Both the position numbers and the translations under genes were made by a program. A DNA stretch of 64,000 nucleotides from Rugalucina vietnamica (taxonomy: Eukaryota; Mollusca; Bivalvia; Lucinida; Lucinidae). Under the pieces are notes generated by a model. That model made no database searches and was not told where the DNA came from. It saw nothing but the letters and a program-made list of their open reading frames with translations. Below are positions 31,358 to 45,043 of this stretch, one piece after another. The DNA lies in NCBI GenBank assembly GCA_964017185.1, contig OZ024871.1, forward strand, positions 29,674,488-29,738,487, written 5' to 3'. The stretch's first letter is position 1. The number at the start of each line of letters is the position of its first letter.

Positions 31358-31650
31358 GCTCACGTGACAAAGCGCGCGCCATGACTTCAAAGCAATCCCA
31401 TGACGTCAACAAGGTCGAGTTCGGATGCACTCACCACGTGTCAACCATGTGTAATTCTGTTTTATTCAATGACAAATGTTTTGATCAAATAGAACCACCA
31501 AGGTCCGCAACGGAACGTTGTGGAGTGAGGTTTCGCAACTAAATCAATGTCAGTTTTCGTCAATATATTCAGCTGATATTTTTGAGATTGACTCAGTCGG
31601 CGGGCTACTCTTTCATTAGAAAAAATCAATATTGGTTACCGGAACTGCAC
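31358..31650. promoter_or_regulatory. Candidate divergent promoter
   Basis: Contains a full CRE palindrome TGACGTCA (31401-31408) and two CACGTG E-boxes (31361-31366, 31435-31440), between the minus-strand candidate exon (31208-31357) and the plus-strand pyrimidine tract at 31651. Ribosomal protein genes often share compact promoters, but function here is inference. Confidence 0.3.
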
Positions 31651-31681
31651 CTTTCCCTCCTCTTCACTCATTCGGTCGAGG
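31651..31681 (+). promoter_or_regulatory. Possible RPS9 5'-TOP first exon
   Basis: CTTTCCCTCCTCTTCACTC is a C-started pyrimidine tract such as begins ribosomal protein mRNAs, followed by GTCGAGG|GTATAA, a usable donor. RPS9 needs a non-coding first exon because its start-codon exon begins at a splice acceptor (35980/35981). The 4.3-kb distance makes this only a candidate. Confidence 0.25.
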
Positions 31682-31689
31682 GTATAACT

Positions 31690-33010
31690 CTGTCAATATG
31701 GCTGTGATTTAATCATTTTTAGACACTTATAAAATCTAGCTAATAAAATCATTTGTCAGTCACATTCCCCCTCTTTGTCAAGTGCAAGAAAATACAAGAT
31801 AGAAAAAGCTTTCCAAATAAATTCAGTTTAATGTTTGTAAGGTAATATAATGTGCTTAAGTTGATACAAGCATATATTTACTTCAGATGTCCTCAGACAT
31901 GTCAACTCTCCCGGATATCCCGTTATTCTAACGGTTTTGCCATGGACTAACTACCTCCCGTCCAATTTCTATAAAAAACGTGAAACCAACGGATTTCGGG
32001 CTGTCTACCGGTTAATTTTAACATCCGAAACATATCCCATTTTTTCCGTGTTTACACAAAGTCAATGTCATTGCAAATTTCCGGTTGAGTTCGGGAATTT
32101 TCGATCGTTCCGATTTCTAGTTTTAGCATATTCGGCAAATCTACGTTCGCATACAAGATTCTCCGGTTCTCCGATCTATTTATAAGCATGATATCGGGAA
32201 ATTACGGTGAAAGATAAAACAAGCTTTGTGATTAGCCAATTACTTTTTTAGGTTGATTTCGGAACCAATCAGATTGCATGTAACGTATGATCGTCAGGGA
32301 AAACTCGCAATATGGCCTCGCCCTTGATAGAAATATGTCGAAACTGATTTTTCAATCGAATTTCATCGTTTCTTCGGGGTTTTTGCATCATAGTCGTTAC
32401 AGAAAATTGCACAAGCGAATTTTCAATACCGGAGGTATGACACTGTCTCAATTATTCCTTGTTTAGAGGGTTTTGTATCGGTGAAAGCTAGCGGTATACT
32501 ACCTTTGCCGATAACAAGTATTGTCTTTTTGAAAAGCTTGAAAAAATCTCCCTCCTGAAGAAAAAAATCTCCCTCCTTGAAATTTTATAGATCTTAAAGC
32601 GCACGCGTAAGTTGCATGCTTATTTGGTCAAAAAATCACTGTTTCGTGCAATCTCCCTCTTAGAATTAATTATTTTCAGGAGGTTGACAGGTCTGGGTAT
32701 CCTTCGGGAATTAATTACAGATAACCACTAGTTGATTGATCACTGGTCCCTGATCACTGTTCGCCTAACGCTATATGATTGCCAACTAGAATAGGCGCCA
32801 TATTTCAAAGATTCACTTCCATTTTTTTTCTCGAAAAGTTTGTATTTTTTTTATTACCGTGTTTTTATGTCCTGAACAACATCAAATAAATTGCAGGAAC
32901 TAATTCTTGTATTCCGCAGAAAATGAACCAACCTAGGAACGTCTGGTCTTGAGTAAACAGTTGCATTAGTTGAAAAAAACAACAACACAGAATTCAACAT
33001 GTATCTTTGT
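31690..33010. other. Long stretch without a supported gene
   Basis: ORFs are 60-100 codons and unrecognised. The segment 32730-32790 (ACCACTAGTTGATTGATCAC and TGGTCCCTGATCACTG) is related, reversed, to 49850-49905, so at least this part is repetitive. Confidence 0.4.
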
Positions 33011-33014
33011 GTGT

Positions 33015-33790
33015 GTGTTTTTTTAGCTCGACTGCACGAAGTGCATAGAGCTATTGCAGTCACCCCGGTCGTCCACGTTCCAGTGCGCGTGCGCGTCACA
33101 CTTGCGTTAAAGTTTTCTAGAAGTCCATATCTTGACAACCACTCATCAGAAATCATTCATACTTGGACCATAGATACCCTGTAGGGTTAGCTTTCATTCC
33201 ATGGCATCGGGCCCCTGGGTCCAGGCCAGGGGGTGGGGCTGGAGGTTAAAATCTAGAATACCTTCAAAAATGGCAATTCTTGTGTTAAAGTTTTCTAGAA
33301 GTCCATATCTTGACAACCACTCATCAGAAAGCATTGATACTTGGGCCATTGACACCCTGTAGGGTCGGCTTTCATTCCATGGCATCAGATCCCTGGGTCC
33401 ATGCTAGGGGGTGGGGCTAGAGGTTAAAATCTAGAACACCATTAATAATAATGGCTTTTCTGTGATATAGTATTCTAGAAGTCTGTATCTTGAAAACTTT
33501 TTATCAGAGGGCTTTCATACTCGGACCATAGGTACCCTGTAGGGTTGAGTTTCATTTCATGGCATCGGGTCTCTTGGTCCATGCCTGGGGGGTGGGGCTG
33601 GAGGTTAAAAACTAGAACACTGTAAAAAATAGATGTACTGCTGTGTAACTTTTACAAGGAGTCCATATCTTGACAATAACTTATCATAAAGCATTCATAC
33701 TTCATACACTTTAGGTTCCATGACATCGGACCTCTGGGTCGGAGTCAGGGGGGCGGGGCTAGAGGTCAAAATCTAGAACTCTCCGAATTT
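33015..33790 (+). repeat. 179-bp tandem repeat, four units
   Basis: Starts with a conserved TAGCTCGACTGCACGAAGTG leader, then units marked by GTCCATATCTTGACAA at about 33122, 33301, (33480) and 33661. Each unit also carries CATGGCATCGG and GGGTGGGGCT. Minus-strand ORFs across it are repeat artefacts. Confidence 0.8.
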
Positions 33791-33884
33791 TTTTCTTTTT
33801 ATTTCTTAATAGAAACAACTTAGGAAGATGGTTGGTCATTCATCTTTTGACTTTGTGACACTGACTTGTGTGTCATGACGGTAA

Positions 33885-35065
33885 GGGTCAGTTGACCTAC
33901 TTTCCATGGTTCAGTGATTTTGCCTTATATCTTGACACTCAATAAGTATGTTTTCATACTTCTTTCAGATTATAAGTGAGTACCACCAGGCCTTTGACCC
34001 CAATATACTTATAGGTCACTGTGACCTAATTTCACGGTTCAGTGATTTTGCCTTATATCTTGACACTCAAATAGTATATTTTCATACTTTTTTCAGATTA
34101 TGAGTGAGTATGACCAGACCTTTGACCCCAACATACTTATAGGTCACTGTGACCTAATTTCACGGTTCAGTGATTTTGCCTTATATCTCAGTACTTAAAT
34201 GGTTTATGAACAAACTTCTTTCAAAGTATGCTTGCGTATGACAAGACCTTTGACCCTAAAATAGTCCTAGGTCACTGTGACCTAATTTCACGGTTCAGTG
34301 ATTTTGCCTTACATCTTGACACTCAATTGGAATATTTTCATACTTTTTTCAGATTATGAGTGAGTATGACCAGACCTTTGACCCCAATGTACTTATAGGT
34401 CACTATGACCTAATTTCACGGTTCAGTGACTTTGCCTTATATCTCAACACTCAAGTAGTTTATGAACAAACTTCTTTGACACTATGTTTGGGTATGACAA
34501 GACCTTTGACCCTAAAGTAGTCCTAGGTCACTATGACCTAATTTCACGGTTCAGTGATTTTCCTTTATATCTCGGCACTCAATTGGTATATGAATATACT
34601 TCTTTCACGATATGTATGAGTATGACAAGACCTTTGACCGTAAAGTATTCCTGGGTCTCTGTTACCTAATTTCATGGTTCAGTGATTTTGCCTTATATCT
34701 CGACACTCAGTTGGTATTTTTTCATACTTTTTTCTGATTATGAATGAGTATGACCAGACCTTTAACCCAAACATACTTATAGGTCACTATGACCTAATTT
34801 CATGGTTCAGTGATTTTGCTTTATATCTCAACACTGAATGGGTATATGATCATATTTCTTTCACATTATGAGTAAGTATCACTAGACCTTTGAGGCCTTG
34901 ACCCTGAAATACTTATAGGTCAGTGTTATTTCACGGTTCAGTGATTTTGCCTTGTGTCTTGGCACTCAGTTGGTATATGACTTCTTTCACAATATGAGTG
35001 AGACCTTTAAATCTTAGGTAGTTATAGTTAACTTTCATGGTTCAGTGATTTTGCCTTATCGCATC
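33885..35065 (+). repeat. 128-bp tandem array with AGGTCAnnnTGACCT in each unit
   Basis: About nine units. The 15-mer AGGTCACTGTGACCT stands at 34013, 34141 and 34269, and AGGTCACTATGACCT at 34397, 34525 and 34781; a degenerate copy is at 34653 and half-copies at 33885 and 34917. Spacing is exactly 128 bp from 34013 to 34781. Two monomer types mix, one with CAGATTATGAGTGAGTATGA and one with AGTCCTAGGTCAC. The motif is an inverted repeat of the nuclear-receptor half-site with a 3-bp spacer. Confidence 0.95.
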
Positions 35066-35394
35066 AAGGCAAAAAGATGTATGAGCATAATGCTTTGGGT
35101 TATTGGTCGGGTTTGGCCTTATGTTTGACAAAGGTCAGAAGCAGTCGAGCACGCTGTCCTGCGACGGCTCTTATTATTATTATTATTTACACGTTTTTTG
35201 TCCTGAAATTTGCATTTGGTATGGCATGTATCTGTCAATCGTCAGATTATCATATCTGTCAAATGACATATATTCTTTCCTTTGACAGAAAATCTGTCGA
35301 GACGATTTTCCTAGACTTGATGATAATTCCGCTCGGGTATCCATGTTGAAATGATATCCCTACCTTAGCCTTACAGTATCCATGTTGCTCAGCA

Positions 35395-35595
35395 CAGTGT
35401 CAGAGGTCAAGGGAAACAAATCATTGGACTCTGAATCAAGAGGTCCTGGGTTCGCCACTGGTGGCACAGTGTTGTGTCATTAAACGAGACAAATTCTCTC
35501 CAGAGTACTGGTTAATATTAGGAAGCAGGGGCTCCTACTGAAAAATTGTTGACTGCGACGTTATCGGTAAACCTCCATACAAACAAATGACAGTG
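35395..35595 (+). repeat. SINE-like element with B-box motif
   Basis: AATCAAGAGGTCCTGGGTTC (ending near 35453) resembles a tRNA anticodon-to-B-box stretch, followed by ACGAGACAAATTCTCTCCAG and a long AT-rich tail. The A box is poor. Confidence 0.5.
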
Positions 35596-35729
35596 AAATA
35601 AATTATGGATCATGTAATGTTATTTCCTAGCCAGGGATCATGCTGTCTGCTCGGCCTATGGTTTCTTAAACTACAGGTGACTGGTCTGATTGATCATCTC
35701 AGAAAAGCATGATGAAAATTATGATAAGA

Positions 35730-35943
35730 GCCGCTGCATAAGGAAACCAACAATTTGCATATGTGAAAACAAAGGCGCAGATCAGCATCAGCGCCTTTGT
35801 TTTTGCTTCATGGATAGTACAATCCCTCTTCCATCCATCCAAAATTTCAAGCTTCTACATGTAGTTATCTTCTGTGACTGTACAGGCTGGTTCGTGTTGG
35901 ACCTGGTTGGAAACCCAAAATGTTGGTTTTCTCTCGCACAGGC
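35730..35943 (-). mobile_element. GCCGC-ended hairpin MITE, copy e, in RPS9 intron 1
   Basis: Left GCCGCTGCATAAGGAAACC, centre CAAAGGCGCAGATCAGCATCAGCGCCTTTG (shortened palindrome), right GGTTTTCTCTCGCACAGGC. It ends 37 bp before the RPS9 splice acceptor at 35980. Confidence 0.8.
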
Positions 35944-35995
35944 TCATATCATTTCCTAGTTTTCTCATTCTGCTTTTCAGACCAAATAGTTGACC

Positions 35996-38970
<2,975 letters not shown>

Positions 38971-39008
38971 TTTATCTCCCCTTATCATGTCCTGTAGGAC
39001 AAGGAAAA

Positions 39009-39014
39009 AATAAA
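39009..39014 (+). terminator. RPS9: RPS9 polyadenylation signal
   Basis: AATAAA 38 bp after the RPS9 stop, followed by an A-rich then T-rich stretch. The short 3' UTR is usual for ribosomal protein genes. The same signal recurs at about 40241 in the duplicated unit. Confidence 0.75.
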
Positions 39015-39385
39015 AACGAAAAAAAATGTGATATTTTTTCATTGCTTTTTACAAACCATTGCGTTCCTGGAGAAATGTTGCATGAACGTCATCTAGGTCC
39101 GCTAAAAACCAGCTTTGAAGTGAACTAACACAACAGGTTGATTGGTTATGTGTCCAAGTTGTAAAGAAGCAGACCCACAATCAATCTACTCTTGTGGCAA
39201 TCAGTGGTTTTGTCCGGCACCTGTCTGGTTTTGTCCGGCACCTGTCTCTCATGAAGGTTAGGCCATGAAAATTGTAGATTCAAACCTGCTCTTGTATTTT
39301 CACCCTATAACGGAGCTTGTCCTTGGGCCCCGACCCATTGGGCTGCGAGAAAGTGATGGGCTGCTTGTACCTCCAGGCAAACCTT

Positions 39386-39646
39386 GGCCCAGTTGTTGAA
39401 CAATTTGTTAGCTTAACATCATCATTAAGACCTCAACTTGTGAAGTAATGCCGACTACATAAGCAAGTATGCTGTTAATTTTTGTTGATCAAATGTGAGA
39501 ATCCTTTCCATGCAAAGGATTCTCACAATTTATCAACAAAAATAACAGTGTACTTGTAGTATTCATTTTTGAAAGTTTGGTGAATTGTTAACTAACGATG
39601 TCATTAATTTTGAACAACGATGTCATTAATTTTGAACAACTGGCCC
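39386..39646. mobile_element. GGCCCAGTTGTT MITE, CTT target duplication
   Basis: Ends GGCCCAGTTGTTGAAC and TTTTGAACAACTGGCCC, flanked by CTT at 39383-39385 and 39647-39649. The central palindrome surrounds TTTCCATGCAAAGG. The second tandem unit carries the same element at about 40618-40879. Confidence 0.85.
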
Positions 39647-40617
39647 CTTATTGCTAACTGATTGTCAGACCAACTGCATAACTGCTTAGAAAGTCTGTCT
39701 ATGCAGGAAAAGTGATTAAGTCAAACCATTTGGTATATTTTGAAGCTCATTAGATTTTGTATGTCGAGTCATATAGTTTGGTATAAGTTCCATAAAATAG
39801 AGGCAACGCTCCAAAATAACCATAGATGTTGACTGGTGTGTTTAACAACATCTCAGCATTTTTCATGCCGTTTATGATTGCTGCAGGTGTATGGAAGCTT
39901 AGTATACCTGAATGTTCATACACATAATCTCTCTTCTTTCATATGTATTGTGTTCAAACATGCGGGATCTAATGCCTTGGCAGCTCATTTCATTTCAACA
40001 ACGATCACATACCGGAGATAAACCTTATAAACAGCGAAACGCTAATGATCTGATACGGTCATGACCGATCGAATTGGAGTTTTTAAAGACAAACAGCAAT
40101 GATTCAACTTCACAAGCTTCGAAAAGCTGCAAGAGTATGTTTATTGCAGTTCAAGATTGAAACTAACGCCCGAAACTTGAATTGATGGTATTGTTGAATA
40201 ATCAAATTCATACTTATCATGTCCTGTAGGACAAGGAAAAAATAAAAACGAAAAAAAATGTGATATTTTTTCATTGCTTTTTACAAACCATTGCGTTCCT
40301 GGAGAAATGTTGCATGAACGTCATCTAGGTCCGCTAAAAACCAGCTTTGAAGTGAACTAACACAACAGGTTGATTGGTTATGTGTCCAAGTTGTAAAGAA
40401 GCAGACCCACAATCAATCTACTCTTGTGGCAATCAGTGGTTTTGTCCGGCACCTGTCTGGTTTTGTCCGGCACCTGTCTCTCATGAAGGTTAGGCCATGA
40501 AAATTGTAGATTCAAACCTGCTCTTGTATTTTCACCCTATAACGGAGCTTGTCCTTGGGCCCCGACCCATTGGGCTGCGAGAAAGTGATGGGCTGCTTGT
40601 ACCTCCAGGCAAACCTT

Positions 40618-40879
40618 GGCCCAGTTGTTGAACAATTTGTTAGCTTAACATCATCATTAAGACCTCAACTTGTGAAGTAATGCCGACTACATAAGCAAGT
40701 ATGCTGTTAATTTTTGTTGATCAAATGTGAGAATCCTTTCCATGCAAAGGATTCTCACAATTTATCAACAAAAAATAACAGTGTACTTGTAATATTCATT
40801 TTTGAAAGTTTGGTGAATTGTTAACTAACGATGTCATTAATTTTGAACAACGATGTCATTAATTTTGAACAACTGGCCC
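40618..40879. mobile_element. GGCCCAGTTGTT MITE, duplicated copy
   Basis: Same element as at 39386-39646, carried along by the 1232-bp duplication and not an independent insertion. Confidence 0.85.
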
Positions 40880-41689
40880 CTTATTGCTAACTGATTGTCA
40901 GACCAACTGCATAACTGCTTAGAAAGTCTGTCTATGCAGGAAAAGTGATTAAGTCAAACCATTTGGTATATTTTGAAGCTCATTAGATTTTGTATGTCGA
41001 GTCATATAGTTTGGTATAAGTTCCATAAAATAGAGGCAACGCTCCAAAATAACCATAGATGTTGACTGGTGTGTTTAACAACATCTCAGCATTTTTCATG
41101 CCGTTTACGATTGCTGCAGGTGTATGGAAGCTTAGTATACCTGAATGTTCATACACATAATCTCTCTTCTTTCATATGTATTGTGTTCAAACATGCGGGA
41201 TCTAATGCCTTGGCAGCTCATTTCATTTCAACAACGATCACATACCGGAGATAAACCTTATAAACAGCGAAACGCTAATGATCTGATACGGTCATGACCG
41301 ATCGAATTGGAGTTTTTAAAGACAAACAGCAATGATTCAACTTCACAAGCTTCGAAAAGCTGCAAGAGTATGTTTATTGCAGTTCAAGATTGAAACTAAC
41401 GCCCGAAACTTGAATTGATGGTATTGTTGAATAATCAAATTCATAGTATGTATGCCGGTTGCATTGACGTCTTTCGTCATTTCACAGTCGTTTTCGTGAT
41501 ATCTCGTGTAGACTTTTTTGGTACCGGTGTAGAACGTTTCCAAAAAAAAATCAGGTGCTAGTATTTAAGGATATGTGGTCTATCTTGAACCAGCTGTACT
41601 AAACTGTGCCAGAGAAGGAAGTACGAGGATGTGTGATGTAAAAGCACTGCAGTTTATTTATTAGCTCACCTGAGCCGAAGCTCACAAGG

Positions 41690-41866
41690 CATGCGCGGAT
41701 CCAGAAATTTTCATGAGAGGGGGTCCAACGAAAATGGTAATTTTTGGTCACAGATGAGGGGGGGTCCAACCCCCAAAAAATCCCGAAATTACCTTTTTTT
41801 AGGTAAAATTTTCAAATTCCAGGGGGGGTCCGGACCCCCGGTCCCCCCCCTCTGGATCCGCGCATG
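41690..41866. mobile_element. 177-bp MITE with CATGCGCGGATCCAG ends
   Basis: CATGCGCGGATCCAGA and TCTGGATCCGCGCATG at the ends, GGGGGTCC / GGACCCCC inside, flanked by CAAGG at 41685-41689 and 41867-41871. It interrupts the end of the 455-bp family repeat (CTCACAAGGTGAGCTTAT), whose uninterrupted form is at 1866-1885 (reversed). Confidence 0.9.
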
Positions 41867-41871
41867 CAAGG

Positions 41872-43965
41872 TGAGCTTATAGGATGGCCATGATCCGTCG
41901 TCGTCCACAATTTCAAAGATCTTCTTCTCTGAAACCGCTTGGCCAATCTCGTTGAAATTTTATGTGGAGCCTCCTTGGGTAGTGGCATTGTAATTTTGAT
42001 CGGGATATCTTGGTAACATGACCAAGATGGCCGCCACGCCCATATATGGTAAAACCACTCAAAAATCTTCTTCTCCAGAACCGGTGGGCCAATTTCCACG
42101 AAACTTGGTATGTAGCATCGAGGACTTCAGCCCATTATAGTTTAATAAAATGATGACCCTTGGATGACCTTGACCTATTTTACCGCAAGGTCAAATTTGG
42201 AAACCTATGCTTTTACATGGGAAAAAGTGAAAACTATGGATTTTTTGAAAACTATTGCAGCCTGAGGCCTGAAAAGTGGTTGATGCAAACAACTAATGGA
42301 GTAGATGAAGGCATGTGATTAATTTAGGTCAAGGTCATCTCGACCTTGGCCAGTCTGTCGTCCATACACACTTTCAAAGATCTTCTCTGAAACTGCTTGG
42401 CCAATCAAAGTGAAATTTTATGTGGAGCATCCATGGATAGGGAGACAAAAGTTTGATCGCGAAATCCAGGTCACATGACCAAGATGGCTGCCACGCCCAT
42501 ATATGGTAAAAAACACCCAAAAATCTTCTCCAGAACCGGTGGGCTGATTTCCACGAAACTTGGTATGTAGCATCGAGGACTTCAGCCCATCATAGTTTGA
42601 TAAAATGATGACCCTTGGATGACCTTGACCTATTTTATGGCAAGGTCAAATTTGGAAACATATGCTTTTACATTGGAAAAAGTGAAATCTATGGATTTTT
42701 TGAAAACTATTGCAGCCTGAGGCCTGAAAAGTGGTAGATGCAAACAACTAATGGAGTAGATGAAGGTATGTGATTAATTTAGGTCAAGGTCATCTCTTGA
42801 CCTTGGCCAGTCTGTCGTCCATACACACTTTTCAAAGATCTTTTTCTCTGAAACTGCTTGGCCAATCAAAGTGAAATTTTATGTGGAGCATCCATGAGTA
42901 GGGGAGACGAAAGTTTGATTGCGAAATCCAGGTCACATGACCAAGATGGCCGCCACGCCCATATATGGTAAAAACCACTCAAAAATCTTCTCCAGAACCG
43001 GCAGGCCGATTTTCACGAAACTTTGTATGTAGCATTTGGGACTCCAGCCCATCATAGTTTGATCAAATGATGACCATAGGATGACCTTGACCTATTTTAC
43101 GGCAATGTCAATTTTGGAAACATAGGCTTTTACATTGGAAAAGTGAAACTATGGATTTTTTGAAAACTGTTGCAGCCTGAGACCTGAAAAGTGGTAGATG
43201 CAAACAACTAATGGAGTAGATGAAGGTATGTGATTACTTTAGGTCAAGGTAATCTCTTGACCTTGGCCAGTCTGTTGTCCATACACACTTTTCAAAGATC
43301 TCTGAAACTGCTCGGCCAATCAAAGAGAAATTTTATGTGGAGCGTCTATGGATAGGGGGAACGAAAGTTTGATCGCAAAACTCGGGTCACATGACCAAGA
43401 TGGCTGCCATGCCCAACTATGGTAAAAAACCACTCAAATATCTTCTTCTCCAGAACCGGCTGGCCGATTTACGCGAAACTTGGTATGTAGCATTTGGGAC
43501 TCCAGCCCATCATAGTTTGTTGAAATAATGACCCAAGGATGACCTTGACCTATTTTACGGCAATGTCAATTTTGGAAACATAGGCTTTTACATGGGAAAA
43601 GGCGAAAACAGTGGATATTTTGGAAACTGGTGCAGCCTGAGACTGGAAAGTTGCTAGATGCAGACAACTAATGGAGTCAATGAAGGTAAGTAATTAATGA
43701 AGGCCAAGGTCATTTCTTGACCTTGACCAAGGTCATTTCTTGACCTTGACCCCAGGTCATTTAAATATCAAAATTAAAATCGTTTTTGCAGAAATCACTG
43801 GGTTTGGAAACTATTGCAGCCTGAGACCTGAAACTTTGCAGATGCAGACAACTTATGAAGTCAATAAAGGTGTGTGAGTATTCAAGGTCAAGGTCATTTC
43901 ATGATGACTTAATACTCCAAGATCAGGCTTCAGGTGAGCGTTCTCAGGACCAATGGTCCTCTGGT
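41872..43965 (-). repeat. 455-460-bp tandem repeat, four units, reversed
   Basis: Same family as 366-1906 in opposite orientation; CATGACCAAGATGGC marks units near 42017, 42475, 42937 and 43393. Each unit includes GATGACCTTGACCTATTTTA and, after it, GGTCAAGGTCATCTC. The block closes with TTCAGGTGAGCGTTCTCAG and AGGACCAATGGTCCTCTGG, the mirror of the start of the first array. Confidence 0.85.
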
Positions 43966-45040
43966 TGAATTGACGCTTAACGTCCCAGTCAACAGCTGTG
44001 GTCATGAGTTTGAAAACATAGATAAGCTGCGGTTGTCACAAAGCTGATCTGTACTAAAAAGTCCTGTTACTGCTAGTTAATTCTGCACTGCTGAGTGCTG
44101 ATCACACAATAGATTTGATTTAGCTTATAAAGTGACCACTGAAAATTGGAAACTGCTGTGTCACAACAAAATGTTTCTTAATGAACAGTACAATTTATAC
44201 AGTCACAGTCAGATGAAAAAACTGATCAGCTGCACAGTTGTAACAAGCTGATCTGGATCTTACAGCTTAAAGGATAAAACAGAAAATCAACTGATTTTGG
44301 CTTCAGGTGCAGGGTTGTGCATGCTGATCACATTACAGATTTACACCTTTTTCATGATGTGGTGTATTACCGTACGCAATAACAGGAAGTGTCAAAATTT
44401 GGATAAATTTTTCTTGTTAAAAGGAACGCTTGGCTAGGCTGTATAAAACATTATTTCGTCTTTACTGCAAAACTGGTCCACGGATCTAAATTCTTGGATG
44501 GGGTTCCATATTTTGATCAAAATTTCAAATATTCGAATTTTTTGGATGAACGATTTACATCATTGAAATGACCTTATAAGCTACACACGCATATGATAGT
44601 GCCTTTTTGATGACCGTAAAAATGGTCCCGGGTTTTACTCCTTCCCCAGCAGAAGACTTCCTAGACCATTCCAATGTTGAACTTTGCTTAACCTGCCAGC
44701 TCTGGATTTTTACTGGCTCATTCTTGTGGTAAATACAACGTCATATCTGAGCGTCTGCAAGTTTCCTGTTCTGTTTATAGAGCTGCTGAAAACTCACTCT
44801 GATAACTAAAATTCAAATACTTCAAGTCCCAAGTATTTTAAATGCACAGAGAAGCCCACAAAATACCATTTATCCCATGTGCAAGCGTGGACCAAAATAT
44901 GACTAATGAGAACATTTGCTTCATGCAGACAACTTGGGCGCTGTTAAATTATAAACAATGTAAACATTTATTTCTGTTGGTACGGCAGTGCGTTGGCTCA
45001 ATAGATTTATTACTAAGTGCAGCTATTAACTATGCTATGA
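43966..45040. other. No gene; one dispersed repeat
   Basis: 44160-44330 (TCACAACAAAATGTTTCTTA to AATCAACTGATTTTGGCTTC) recurs with differences at 47330-47490. The rest is unrecognised. Confidence 0.5.
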
Positions 45041-45043
45041 CAA

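Larger units (their letters stand above)
38981..41444 (+). repeat. 1232-bp tandem duplication from the RPS9 3' UTR onward
   Basis: CTTATCATGTCCTGTAGGAC starts at 38981 and again at 40213. The two units differ at a handful of positions only (for instance one extra A near 40770, and CCGTTTATG against CCGTTTACG). Duplication begins 11 bp after the RPS9 stop codon, so the first unit serves as 3' UTR and terminator and the second does not. It is very recent or an assembly artefact (unmerged haplotypes). Confidence 0.9.

Noticed and set aside
33110-33790. CRISPR-like or coding interpretation of regularly spaced repeats
   Set aside because: Units are contiguous 179-bp tandem repeats without unique spacers, in a eukaryotic genome.
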